A stretch of DNA of 64,000 nt from positions 132,692 through 196,691 of the forward strand of contig JAHDKI010000006.1 in assembly GCA_018436925.1 (NCBI GenBank). The letters are read 5' to 3'. The DNA is from Syntrophaceae bacterium. GTDB taxonomy: Bacteria > Desulfobacterota > Syntrophia > Syntrophales > Smithellaceae. The translations under genes and the position numbers were made by a program. Under the pieces are notes generated by a model. It was not told the origin of the DNA, ran no database searches, and saw only the letters and a list, made by a program, of their open reading frames with translations. Shown piece after piece: positions 54,099 through 62,655 of this stretch (its first letter is position 1; each line of letters begins with the position of its first letter).

Positions 54099-54142
54099 AA
54101 AAAGGGCCGCACCCTTTCGCCTGAACTCAAGGATACGGCCCT
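54099..54142 (-). terminator. Riboswitch-controlled terminator before thiN
   Basis: On the - strand an 11-bp stem (54141-54131 with 54114-54104, GGGCCGTATCC paired to GGGTGCGGCCC with two G-U pairs) is followed by five U. It starts about 15 bases after the aptamer's P1 helix and stands just before thiN, so it is the attenuator of the TPP riboswitch. Confidence 0.85.
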
Positions 54143-54156
54143 CATTCGGATTGTTG

Positions 54157-54253
54157 CCGCCACTCCCTACGCCGGCATTACCCGGGTCAGGTTCAAAGGG
54201 TATGATCTCAGCCGGTAATAGACCTTGCAGGATATGCCGGCACCCCACGGCGG
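54157..54253 (-). promoter_or_regulatory. TPP (thiamine) riboswitch of the thiN-thiD-thiC operon
   Basis: The THI element is clear on the - strand: GGGGTGC, GCTGAGA, ACCCTTTGAACCTGA, GGGTAATGCC and GCGTAGGGA in order. The closing P1 helix pairs CCGCC (54253-54249) with GGCGG (54161-54157), plus two wobble pairs. Binding of TPP should favour the terminator downstream. Confidence 0.95.
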
Positions 54254-54301
54254 AAAAAATAATACATTAATACCTAAAAAGCAATTTATTATTCATCGCT
54301 C

Positions 54302-55759
54302 TCACGGCTCGGCCAACTCAACCTCCAGACCGGCAGGATCTTTGCCAATACCGCGCACGCCGACGCCTGGATTCTGCAGAATCGTCAGTCCCTCCAGGCC
54401 TACCGCCTGGGTGACGGCCGCTGGATCGGTCACCGTAAAAACGACTTTCGCCGGCAGGTCGCTATAATCTTTTCCGGTATCATTAAAATAATCCATCAGA
54501 ACGAATTCCAGGCCGGTGCTCACTTCAAACGAAGGACTTTGAGGAGATTGCATGATGACTTCATTCATAAAGCCAGTTACATACAGGTAGTAGTTAAATC
54601 TCATTCCCAAAACGCGTGAATAGAAATCATCCATCAGTTGAAGGCTTGCTACGCCGATGCCGATACCACTTAAATACGCCCCCGGAAGATCATAGGGGTA
54701 TGCGTCAGGTAATTGTACCAGTTCAATCAAATAGCCGTCAGGGTCTCTCGCCATGCCCACTGTTCTGCCCAGCGTCTCTACGCAAGGCGCGAACCCCGAT
54801 CCGCCTCCGGATGTAATCGCGTTGTAATAAGCCGAACAAGCCCCTTTAGGTACGGCGAATACCAGTTTCACCGGCCGGTTGACGCAGTTGACCCCCTCGT
54901 CGTCAAACTGCATGAGCACGACCTTATGCTTATTGCTGGTGCGATTGTCCTCATAAGCCACTTCCACGCGATCATCCCTTCCCTCGAAACCTGCAAACTG
55001 GAGCCCCATGATGTCCTCATAAAAAGGCATGGAAACAATCAGATTGGTCACACCAATGCCGACTTCCCTCACGACGGGAGCAAAGGGATGAGGCGACAGT
55101 TCCGAAAGGGTCGTGTTCAGATTCCTGCGCGCGCCGGATGCCGATCTTGTCGCTCGTGAACGAGGCGTCGCGGCGGTGAAAACGGAAGCGCCGTTTAATG
55201 TCGTCAACACGGAATCTACAAAAGCGGTAAACGTTCCCGTTAGATAAATGGACGCCTCATCCTGAAAGATAGATCCATCATTGGTTCCATCCGCCGGATT
55301 CCAGGTTAAAAGCTCGTGAATGTCTTCGGTAATCTCAATGCCGTTGGCATGGTTTCCGTCCACATCGATTAATTGAAGAAAACGGGCGATGTTGACCGCT
55401 TTAGTGCTTGCCGTGCTGCAAGGATTTAAGACCAGATCCACCGGTGAAACAACCGATTTGCCGAGAGTTGAACCCAGAATAACTTCGCCTGCTGCGAAGG
55501 TCACTGTCTCCCCTTGGCGATACTGAAAAGTGCCGTCTTCATCCGTCAGACCTTCTTGCGTCGGGGTGGAATAACTCAGCCCCACGACCGGACCATCGAC
55601 AAAGATACCCGTCACGAGCGCCGGTTGCGTATCGGGTCGAGGAATAAAGGAAGGGCCATCACTTCCTCCTGATCCACAACCCGCCGAAACAAGGAGCCAC
55701 CCCAAACTACCGAGCAATAAATTTGTCCTGATTTTGATTAAGATTCTCTTCCAATTCAT
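54302..55759 (-). CDS. Lipoprotein with two VOC (glyoxalase-fold) domains
   Basis: 485 residues from ATG 55759 (GGAGGGGG in front). The signal sequence ends LLVSAGCGSGG, a probable lipoprotein. An N-terminal module (about 50-95, IFVDGPVVGLSYSTPTQEG then GTFQYRQGETVTF) is common in deltaproteobacterial surface lipoproteins. Two vicinal-oxygen-chelate domains follow (about 230-345 and 365-480), each with the GIGV...MPFYEDIMGLQF-type start and a DPDGYLIELVQLP or DPAGLEVELAEP end bearing the usual acidic metal ligand. An exported double VOC protein is uncommon. It lies 49 bp upstream of the TPP riboswitch and is not part of that operon. Confidence 0.75.
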   Translation of the reverse strand: MNWKRILIKIRTNLLLGSLGWLLVSAGCGSGGSDGPSFIPRPDTQPALVTGIFVDGPVVGLSYSTPTQEGLTDEDGTFQYRQGETVTFAAGEVILGSTLGKSVVSPVDLVLNPCSTASTKAVNIARFLQLIDVDGNHANGIEITEDIHELLTWNPADGTNDGSIFQDEASIYLTGTFTAFVDSVLTTLNGASVFTAATPRSRATRSASGARRNLNTTLSELSPHPFAPVVREVGIGVTNLIVSMPFYEDIMGLQFAGFEGRDDRVEVAYEDNRTSNKHKVVLMQFDDEGVNCVNRPVKLVFAVPKGACSAYYNAITSGGGSGFAPCVETLGRTVGMARDPDGYLIELVQLPDAYPYDLPGAYLSGIGIGVASLQLMDDFYSRVLGMRFNYYLYVTGFMNEVIMQSPQSPSFEVSTGLEFVLMDYFNDTGKDYSDLPAKVVFTVTDPAAVTQAVGLEGLTILQNPGVGVRGIGKDPAGLEVELAEP

Positions 55760-56026
55760 AACCGTATCCCCCTCCATTTATGAAATATTGGCCGCCCTCA
55801 TCTTTCAAGATGTATGCCGGAAAGATAAGAACTTGACAGGGCGCAAACAGTTGTAATTAATGATGTTAAATAAAGACGATATCTTTACAATAGTCAGAAA
55901 GCTGCGTCATGACACACCAATGCCCCGACACATAAGCGAGCCAAGATACAGTTTCAGTACATGATGTGGAATGGCAGATTTAATACTCACGGCACAGACA
56001 AACTCAATCAGAGTTCACCCTGGTAC
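55760..56026. other. Unassigned intergenic stretch left of the queD fragment
   Basis: No gene, terminator or terminal inverted repeat was recognised. A TTGACA at about 55833 lacks a good -10. Short open frames are interrupted by stops. It forms the left part of the 607-bp gap between the VOC lipoprotein and the CHASE2 kinase genes; the rest holds the queD fragment and a second TPP riboswitch. Confidence 0.4.
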
Positions 56027-56224
56027 ACACAACCGGATTCCGGGCTTTCCTGCACAACGATTTTACTCAACTGAGGCAGGCCGGGCTTGAGCCGGGTCCA
56101 GATCCAGTGGCAAAGATGTTTCGACGTGGGATTGTCCAGACCTTCTATCTAAATCAAGTTTTTGTGATCCAGGATTTCCAGAATCGGTTCGAAAGCGGAT
56201 GAAATGGCGGAATAATCCATGACC
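56027..56224 (-). pseudogene. Truncated duplicate of queD (internal 3' fragment)
   Basis: This 198-bp segment aligns without gaps to 60920-61117 of the intact queD gene (constant offset 4893), with 8 mismatches by eye, about 96% identity. It corresponds to roughly residues 49-114 of QueD. It lacks the N-terminal half with the zinc histidines and the C-terminal end. One change turns a serine codon into TAG (56151-56149), closing the frame 23 codons after an internal Met (56220). Not functional as QueD. The clustered changes look like decay after a partial duplication. Confidence 0.92.
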
Positions 56225-56235
56225 TAACACTTTTG

Positions 56236-56320
56236 CCGCCACTCCCTACGCCGGCATTACCCGGGTCAGGTTCAAAGGGTATGATCTCAGCCCGACGGTC
56301 TTGCGGGCACCCCATAAGAC
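56236..56320 (-). promoter_or_regulatory. Second, orphan TPP riboswitch with impaired P1 helix
   Basis: All THI core boxes are present on the - strand, and 60 bases (56233-56292) are identical to the thiN riboswitch (54154-54213). The 5' part differs, with a shorter P3 (GCCCG...CGGGC). The 3' strand of P1 is GGCGG, but the 5' strand reads CUUAU, giving only one A-U and mostly G-U pairs. A TATAAT (56327-56332) lies just upstream. Downstream comes the queD fragment, not a thiamine gene, and no terminator is seen. Probably a relic or a recombinant. Confidence 0.88.
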
Positions 56321-56366
56321 AACCTAATTATAACCCCGCTCAAAAAGCAAACGGTTTAAGGACACG

Positions 56367-58985
56367 CTACCGGCTTAATACATCGCGGACGATGTGGGAC
56401 AATTCACTGACCCGGAAAGGCTTTTGAATAAAGCCGCCGCATCCTCTTTCAAGAATTCTCCGCGCTTCACCGTCGAGGCTGTATCCGCTTGCCAGAATAA
56501 TTTTAGCTTGCGGATGAATCGACCGAATGGCGTCGAATGTCGCTCCGCCTCCCATTCCGGGCATGATCATGTCCAAAATGATCAGATCAATCCCCTCCTT
56601 CTTGACCAGATAGATCGACAATGCTTCCTGCCCGCTTCCCGCGCATAAAACGCGATAGCCGAGGCTTTCAAGGATTTCCTTCATTACCGTCGCATTCATC
56701 GGTTCGTCATCCACAACCAAAATCGTCTCGCGGCCGGTGAGCAAAACGCTTTCCGGCGGCAAATCCTGGGCATTGGAAGACACCTCGGCGGCAGGCAGAT
56801 AAATGTAAAAGGTCGATCCCTTGCCCAACTCGCTTTGCAGATCTATGAATCCGCCGTGGTTGGAGATGATTCCATAGGCGGAGGCAAGCCCCAGCCCTGT
56901 TCCCTGTCCCGGTTCCTTGGTCGTAAAGAAAGGCTCAAAGACCCGCCCGCAGGTCTCCTCATCCATCCCGCTGCCCGTATCCGTCACGGATAGTCTGACA
57001 TAACGCCCCGAAGGAATACCCCGGCCGGCAACAGCCGCATCCTGCAGATGGATATTTTCCGTCCGGACATATAAATCTCCGCCTTGGGGCATCGCCTGCC
57101 AGCTGTTGATGTACAAATTGAGCAGAACCTGTTCGATTTGACCTGCATCCGCCATGACCATCCAAAGGGAATCCTGATAGTGAGCGCTCAGGGTGATTTC
57201 TTTTCGGGTGCGGGCAAAGACTTCTGAGCTTTTCTCAACCAGCGCGTTGAGATCGACGGGCTTGACCTCATACTTCCCGCCGCGCGCAAATCCCAGAAGC
57301 TGGCGCGTCAGCCCGGCGGCGCTTTGAACCTGCGTTTCGATTTTTTTCAATTTATCATACCGGGGGTCGTCCTCGCCGGTATTGAGGCAAAGAAGCGACA
57401 CGTACCCCTGGATGCCCATGAGGATATTATTAAAATCATGGGCAACCCCGCCCGCGAGCGTTCCGATGGCTTCCATCTTCTGAGCATGCAGGAGTTCCGC
57501 TTCGAGAGCCAGCTTTTCGCGGGCTGCTCTTTTTTGTTCCGATATATCCTGGACAACTGCGATAAATCCGGGAGACGATTCTCCTTCGCTTTGTCGGCGA
57601 ATGACTCTCAAGGCGAAATGCCGATCGGAGACGTCATCGATAATTTCATCCTTGAGCGCATCCGGCGATACAGCATCCTCCCCGCCGGCATCGGCCGAAC
57701 TTGCTGTTTTTATCCTTGACTGGACCGCTTCGGTCAGCACCTTGCTGATCGCATTGTCGGCCAGAAGGTTCTGCGCGCTTTTATTATGCTTGAGAACCGC
57801 TCCTCCCAAATCCGTAAGCCAGATCGCTTCCTGGGCGGAATCAAATGAATCCGCCCAGAGCTGATTGGCCCGCTGAAGCTGCATGGCCGATGTTTCCGTG
57901 CGAATGATGTACGCCAGAGTAAAAGCGACAAACAGCATGACGACGCAGGGAATCGGATTGAACCAGACGCTACTTTGCGAAAACGCCAGAAAGGAAATCA
58001 AAAAAATGCAGGCAACGGCGGACGCCCATATGGCGACAACACGCCATCCGTCCAGCCTCAGCAATAAAAAAAACAACGGGCCCGCTATAATCAGCGACAC
58101 CAGCCAGACCGGGAGCGTGGCCACGGGAACGATCCGGCGTCCGTCCATCAAATCTGCAAGAATATGGGCATGGGCCTCCACGCCGCTTAAGTGGCGGCGC
58201 GGCTGGTTGAAAGGCGACAGGACGCCGGCCTCCAACCCTTCGGCGGTCACGCCGACCAAAACGATCTTCCCCCGGAAAAATTCCGCCGGATATTTTCCGG
58301 CGAGCACGTCATGCAACGGTAAAATGGGAAACGACCCTGGGGGACCACGGTAGTCGATCAACCGGACGTCGCGCTGCCAAACCGGCGGCGAGGACCATTC
58401 GGGGCCTCTGCGGACGGCCTCACGGTTCATCTCGCGTCCTGTCGCCTGTTCATATAAAACAGAGGAAAAAGACGGCAGGGTCCGCTCTGAAATTTGCAGC
58501 GTATGGTAAACCCGCCGAACGACGCCGTCGATGTCCTGCTCAAGATGAATATGGCCCGTCGTCAACCCGCTGAAAAAAGTCCCTTCCTGAATCATGCGCG
58601 CATCATTCGTGATGTAGGCCGGGAAAACGACGCGTCCATGTCTTTTCACCGCCTGCGCCAAAAGCGCATCATTGGCCGACGGCTCCGCCATCAGAATATC
58701 GAATCCGACAACGTCGGCCTGGTCGAGACGGTTCAGAAGATCCGCCCAGTGACGCCGGTTGATCGGCCACTGTCCCAGCTGATTCAGCGAGCTCTCCGTG
58801 ACGGCAACGATCGAGATATTTTCAAAAACCTCCGCCGGACCGCGCAAGCGAAAAAAAAGGTCGTAACAAAAATATCCCATGCCCACGAATGCGCCGAAAT
58901 ACTCAAGGATCAATACGGCGGCAAGCCCGACGGCCATCAACGCGATTTTACTTCCGGCGCAGGTTGAAACCCATTTCATACGCAT
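56367..58985 (-). CDS. CHASE2-domain hybrid sensor histidine kinase
   Basis: 872 residues. TM1 (about 12-32) is followed by an extracytoplasmic CHASE2 domain (about 38-300, FFRLRGPAEVFENISIVAV, VGFDILMAEPS, VVFPAYITND, FRGKIVLVGVTAEGL), three more TM helices (about 308-385), a PAS domain (about 390-495), a histidine kinase with GGVAHDFNN, DTGSGMDEE and GTGLGL, and a receiver domain (about 758-870, LIILDMIMPGMGG). CHASE2 proteins receive an external signal. The FecR/LysM gene 39 bases upstream is the usual partner of CHASE2 proteins in this group. No separate response regulator is in the window. Confidence 0.92.
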   Translation of the reverse strand: MRMKWVSTCAGSKIALMAVGLAAVLILEYFGAFVGMGYFCYDLFFRLRGPAEVFENISIVAVTESSLNQLGQWPINRRHWADLLNRLDQADVVGFDILMAEPSANDALLAQAVKRHGRVVFPAYITNDARMIQEGTFFSGLTTGHIHLEQDIDGVVRRVYHTLQISERTLPSFSSVLYEQATGREMNREAVRRGPEWSSPPVWQRDVRLIDYRGPPGSFPILPLHDVLAGKYPAEFFRGKIVLVGVTAEGLEAGVLSPFNQPRRHLSGVEAHAHILADLMDGRRIVPVATLPVWLVSLIIAGPLFFLLLRLDGWRVVAIWASAVACIFLISFLAFSQSSVWFNPIPCVVMLFVAFTLAYIIRTETSAMQLQRANQLWADSFDSAQEAIWLTDLGGAVLKHNKSAQNLLADNAISKVLTEAVQSRIKTASSADAGGEDAVSPDALKDEIIDDVSDRHFALRVIRRQSEGESSPGFIAVVQDISEQKRAAREKLALEAELLHAQKMEAIGTLAGGVAHDFNNILMGIQGYVSLLCLNTGEDDPRYDKLKKIETQVQSAAGLTRQLLGFARGGKYEVKPVDLNALVEKSSEVFARTRKEITLSAHYQDSLWMVMADAGQIEQVLLNLYINSWQAMPQGGDLYVRTENIHLQDAAVAGRGIPSGRYVRLSVTDTGSGMDEETCGRVFEPFFTTKEPGQGTGLGLASAYGIISNHGGFIDLQSELGKGSTFYIYLPAAEVSSNAQDLPPESVLLTGRETILVVDDEPMNATVMKEILESLGYRVLCAGSGQEALSIYLVKKEGIDLIILDMIMPGMGGGATFDAIRSIHPQAKIILASGYSLDGEARRILERGCGGFIQKPFRVSELSHIVRDVLSR

Positions 58986-59024
58986 CTTTTTCCGCCGCCT
59001 GCAGACTCTGCGGCGCTTTCATTA

Positions 59025-60689
59025 TCATGGCAACAAAAGAATGATGATCAGCATGATTCCGTAAGCGCCAACGACCACCCATGGATCCTTTGCGCTTTTA
59101 ATCTCAAACGTCTGCGGTTCGGAAAAACCGCCGGCATACCCTTCAGCATCCAGGGTTTGGATCCTGACGAAATACAAACCGCTTTGGGCCGGCCTGTCGA
59201 GAATCAGCGAGGGTTCGGACACCATTTTATCGGCAATCAATTCCCTGAAGCTTCGGTCCCGCGAGATTTGACAACGATAGCGCTTGCCGGCTCCCTGATC
59301 CTGCCACCGGATATGAAGACTTTTTTCTTCCAGTTGAGGCGTATCCACAGATGGCGAGGGAGGCGGCGCAATCAGATGGAAAGCGATTCGATCGGACCAT
59401 AACCCCTCGTGACCGTCGTCGGCGACGGCGCGTACTCGAAAATAATAGGCCCCAAACTCCGCCAGCTCAACATCATGGGTGTTTTGCGGTGTTTTCATGC
59501 GCTGAACGCTCGTCTTTTCAAACAACGGGTCCGGACTGACCTCGATCTCGTAGAAAGCGGCCTGGTCCACCCGCAGCCAGTTGAAAGAAACTTTTTTTGA
59601 CTTTATCCTTGCGCCGTCCACGGGCGATTGAATAAACGGAGGCAAGGGATTCACACGCACGCGAACAGCCATCGGCGGGGCCGACAAACCTTCGATGCCG
59701 GTCTCATCAATGCTGCGAACCGACAGATAATAAACGCCGTCGTCAATCACAGGGACAAGGAAAGGCTGTCCGTTGGGAACCACCCTTTCATTCAGCGCGT
59801 CTTTCTGCGTCTCGTCACGCGTCAGCACAAACCGGTTGGATACCGTGCCGGAAAAGGCTTTCACGGTAAATACCAAAGGTGTTTTGCGATATACAGACGG
59901 AATATCGACCGGCTCAGGAGGCGGCATCAGGGGGCGAGGTTTCATGGGCGGCAGGCCTTTTTTCACCTTGGTCCCGTAGCCTTCGGAAAGTTCGACGGTT
60001 TGGTTCATCGCCCCGACATCGATCCTGCCCTCAAGAACTTCAGAGGCCGTGTCTCCCCGATCATCCACCCTGACGCGAAAATCCGTCCCGCGGGCGACGG
60101 CCACCGCAGCAGGCGTTTGAATCTCCAGGCGTTGCTCTTTGCCCATCGCTCGCCGCACATGCAAAATCAGGCGGCCGCTTTGCAAAAGAAAACGCCGCCA
60201 CAGGGATCCTCCGGCCTTCGTCTGTGTTTTGAGGATCTCCAACACCGTATGAGACTGCTGGATCAGGGAGGTGCCGTCGTCGAAAAGAATTTCCACCGCA
60301 CCATCCGCGCCGGTTTGAATCGACGCGCCTTTTTCCAGCCGCTCCTGGCCGCTCAGAGGTTTCCATTCGCCGTCGGCCTTTTCTCGAACACGGACATCCC
60401 CTTTGAAGAAGGCCACACGGCCCGGCGCCGGAAGCCCCTTGAGATAGCGAACCGGAATCAGAATTTTCTGGCCCGGATAGATCAAATCCCGATTGCTCAA
60501 GCGGTTGAATTCGACGATTTGCATCCATTGCGCCGGATCATCAAGATACTTTTGACATAACTGAATGACCGTATCGTTTTTAACGACAAGAATTTCAACG
60601 GCGGGATCGTCCGACGCTCGCGCAGACAGGCACAATGCCCACAGGACAATCATCAGAAAGAGGCTGGACAAAATCGCGGTTTTCTTCAC
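59025..60689 (-). CDS. Secreted LysM-FecR domain protein with Ig/FnIII-like repeats
   Basis: 554 residues from GTG 60689, chosen because AGGCGG stands 6 bases upstream and a signal peptide (to LSARAS) begins there. A LysM module (about 30-80) is followed by a FecR domain (about 90-230, VRVREKADGEWKPLSGQ, LEKGASIQTGADGAVEILFDDGT, TPAAVAVARGTDFRV), then three beta-rich, fibronectin-like repeats, and a C-terminal membrane helix (VVVGAYGIMLIIILLLP). It is thus anchored with its body in the periplasm. Together with the CHASE2 kinase it forms a two-gene envelope-signal unit; the ligand is unknown. Confidence 0.87.
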   Translation of the reverse strand: MKKTAILSSLFLMIVLWALCLSARASDDPAVEILVVKNDTVIQLCQKYLDDPAQWMQIVEFNRLSNRDLIYPGQKILIPVRYLKGLPAPGRVAFFKGDVRVREKADGEWKPLSGQERLEKGASIQTGADGAVEILFDDGTSLIQQSHTVLEILKTQTKAGGSLWRRFLLQSGRLILHVRRAMGKEQRLEIQTPAAVAVARGTDFRVRVDDRGDTASEVLEGRIDVGAMNQTVELSEGYGTKVKKGLPPMKPRPLMPPPEPVDIPSVYRKTPLVFTVKAFSGTVSNRFVLTRDETQKDALNERVVPNGQPFLVPVIDDGVYYLSVRSIDETGIEGLSAPPMAVRVRVNPLPPFIQSPVDGARIKSKKVSFNWLRVDQAAFYEIEVSPDPLFEKTSVQRMKTPQNTHDVELAEFGAYYFRVRAVADDGHEGLWSDRIAFHLIAPPPSPSVDTPQLEEKSLHIRWQDQGAGKRYRCQISRDRSFRELIADKMVSEPSLILDRPAQSGLYFVRIQTLDAEGYAGGFSEPQTFEIKSAKDPWVVVGAYGIMLIIILLLP

Positions 60690-60900
60690 AAAACACCGCC
60701 TGACCCATATTTTTGGCGGATTGCCGGCTTGCGCCTCAGGCTCTTGCCGGATCAAGGCATCCTGTCGGGCTTCATCAGAAATGAATAAGGGGAACAATCC
60801 GCCTGCCGTTAACAATCGGCACAACGGCCTTAAAACTGAAGGGAATACCGGGGAAAAATGACAAATAATCGTTTCAAGACGCGACCGAAAAATAAAGCCG

Positions 60901-61260
60901 TCAATCGTCGCCGCGATAAACACAACCGGATTCCGGGCTTTCCTGCACAACGATTTTACTCAACTGAGGCAGGCCGGGCTTGAGCCGGGTCCAGATCCAG
61001 CGGCAAAGATGTTCCGACGTGGGATTGTCCAGACCTTCTATCGAATTCAAGTTTTTGTGATCCAGCCTCTCCAGAATCGGTTCGAAAGCGGATGAAATGG
61101 CGGAAAAATCCATGACCCAGCCCCTTTGCGGATTCACCTCCCCGCGGACATGGACCTCCACGCGGAAAGAATGGCCGTGCATCTTGGCGCATTTGTGCCC
61201 GTCGGGCACACAGGGAAGAGCATGGGCCGCATCGAATTTGAATACTTTAAATATTTCCAT
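60901..61260 (-). CDS. queD: 6-carboxytetrahydropterin synthase QueD
   Basis: 119 residues from ATG 61260. Zinc-binding histidines are in FDAAHALP and MHGHSFRVEV, the catalytic Cys in HKCAKMHGH, and the second catalytic acid in the C-terminal VVQESPESGCVY. It converts dihydroneopterin triphosphate to 6-carboxytetrahydropterin for queuosine. It is the last gene of queC-queE-queD, 10 bases after queE. A decayed copy of its 3' part lies at 56027-56224. The 211 bp downstream of it hold no gene. Confidence 0.95.
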   Translation of the reverse strand: MEIFKVFKFDAAHALPCVPDGHKCAKMHGHSFRVEVHVRGEVNPQRGWVMDFSAISSAFEPILERLDHKNLNSIEGLDNPTSEHLCRWIWTRLKPGLPQLSKIVVQESPESGCVYRGDD

Positions 61261-61270
61261 ATTTCGATCC

Positions 61271-61900
61271 TTAACGAATGTTGAGTATTTTATGCAGTTG
61301 AAGACTGAGCCTCCAACGGGGATTTCCCAGCACATATCGTAAAGCCGATTGTAAGGCCTCTTTGGAATCGCGGCCGTCCATCGGCTGCAGGAAGAAATGC
61401 CGAAAGGCCAGCTCCTCGAATCGGGAGGGATCTCCACCCTCCTGAGGATACACGAGCTTCAGTTCGTCGCCGCTTGTCTGAAGGAGTTTTGCGTTTGCTT
61501 TGGGACTGACGCAAAGCCAGTCGATTCCGGCGGGCGCGGCGATAGTGCCGTTGGTCTCCACGGCAACTTCAAAACCGGCTTTGTGCAAAGCGGCAATGAA
61601 CACGTCATCCATTTGCAAAAGCGGCTCGCCGCCTGTGCAAACGACAAAACAGCGATTCCCCCGATGCGGCCAGCATGCGGCAATTTTTTCCACCAGCCGG
61701 CCGGCATCCTCGTAGATGCCGCCGTCCGTTCCGTCCGTTCCCGTAAAGTCCGTATCGCAAAAGGAGCAAACGGCCCGAGCGCGGTCTTCTTCTCGTCCCG
61801 ACCAGAGGTTGCAGCCCGAAAACCGGCAAAACACCGCCGGTCTTCCGCTGTAGTAGCCTTCCCCCTGAACCGAATAGAATATTTCCTTGACGGAATACAT
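61271..61900 (-). CDS. queE: 7-carboxy-7-deazaguanine synthase QueE
   Basis: 209 residues. The N-terminus KEIFYSVQGEGYYSGRPAVF is the QueE hallmark. The radical SAM cysteines are spaced widely (FSGCNLW then CSFCD), the CX14CX2C form typical of one QueE subgroup, followed by CTGGEPLLQ and ETNGT. It contracts carboxytetrahydropterin to 7-carboxy-7-deazaguanine. Genes queC and queD flank it closely, which confirms the pathway. Confidence 0.95.
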   Translation of the reverse strand: MYSVKEIFYSVQGEGYYSGRPAVFCRFSGCNLWSGREEDRARAVCSFCDTDFTGTDGTDGGIYEDAGRLVEKIAACWPHRGNRCFVVCTGGEPLLQMDDVFIAALHKAGFEVAVETNGTIAAPAGIDWLCVSPKANAKLLQTSGDELKLVYPQEGGDPSRFEELAFRHFFLQPMDGRDSKEALQSALRYVLGNPRWRLSLQLHKILNIR

Positions 61901-61917
61901 TCCTCAGACTGAACCTT

Positions 61918-62616
61918 TCACTTTGAACCTTGGACCTGGTATTTTCCCGGATCGGAAAGACCCGCTTCCTGAAAGCCTTTGAGGCGAAGCAGGCACGAAT
62001 CGCACCGGCCGCAGGCAAAACCGTCCGCGTCCGGATCATAGCAACTGTGCGTGAGCGAATAATCCACGCCCAACGCGCATCCTTTTTGAATGATCTGCGC
62101 CTTGGTCAAAGAGATCAGCGGCGCGTGAATGTTCATCTTCAGCCCATCCTCCACAGCCGCTTTGGTCGCCAGATTGGCCATCCGTTCATAGGCTTCGATG
62201 TACTCGGGACGGCAATCCGGATAACCGCTATAGTCCAGCGCGTTGACGCCGATAAAGATGTCATTGGACCCGATCACTTCCGCCCAGGCCAAGGCATGGG
62301 AAAGAAAAATCGTATTGCGCGCCGGAACATAGGTGACCGGAATGCCTCCATCGAGTTCATCGACGCGGCTGTGTTTGGGAACGGCGATGTTCGATGTCAG
62401 CGCCGATCCGCCGAAACTTGCCGGCTCGACGTCCACAACCCGATGCTCGGCAACGCCGATACTTTTCGCAACGCGGGCCGCTGCGGCCAACTCCACCTCG
62501 TGTCGCTGACCGTAGCGGAAGCTCAAGGCATACGGACAATAGGCTTCGTTTTTCGCCAGGGCAAGAAGCGTTGCGGAATCCAGACCGCCGGAAAGCAAGA
62601 CGACCGCTTTTTTCAT
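61918..62616 (-). CDS. queC: 7-cyano-7-deazaguanine (preQ0) synthase QueC
   Basis: 232 residues. The ATP-pyrophosphatase loop is [14 protein letters not shown]. Other family features are [48 protein letters not shown], and the zinc site [14 protein letters not shown] at the end with a further Cys in HSCYDPD. It forms preQ0 from carboxydeazaguanine and ammonia. It follows tatD by 39 bases and begins the que run. Confidence 0.97.
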   Translation of the reverse strand: MKKAVVLLSGGLDSATLLALAKNEAYCPYALSFRYGQRHEVELAAAARVAKSIGVAEHRVVDVEPASFGGSALTSNIAVPKHSRVDELDGGIPVTYVPARNTIFLSHALAWAEVIGSNDIFIGVNALDYSGYPDCRPEYIEAYERMANLATKAAVEDGLKMNIHAPLISLTKAQIIQKGCALGVDYSLTHSCYDPDADGFACGRCDSCLLRLKGFQEAGLSDPGKYQVQGSK

Positions 62617-62655
62617 GACTATTCTCCCTGGGCGCAGATCAACCGGCCGGCCGCA

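Noticed and set aside
54256..54284. TTGCTT-N17-TATTTT as promoter of the thiamine operon
   Set aside because: The start would fall inside the 5' strand of P1 and destroy the aptamer, so the real promoter must lie elsewhere upstream.
55760..56366. Insertion-sequence remnant in the debris region
   Set aside because: No transposase-like frame, terminal inverted repeat or target-site duplication was seen; the pieces match queD and a riboswitch instead.
60690..60900. Gene or regulatory element between queD and the FecR gene
   Set aside because: Only an upstream extension of the FecR frame crosses it, without a ribosome site; no motif or hairpin with a T tail was found.
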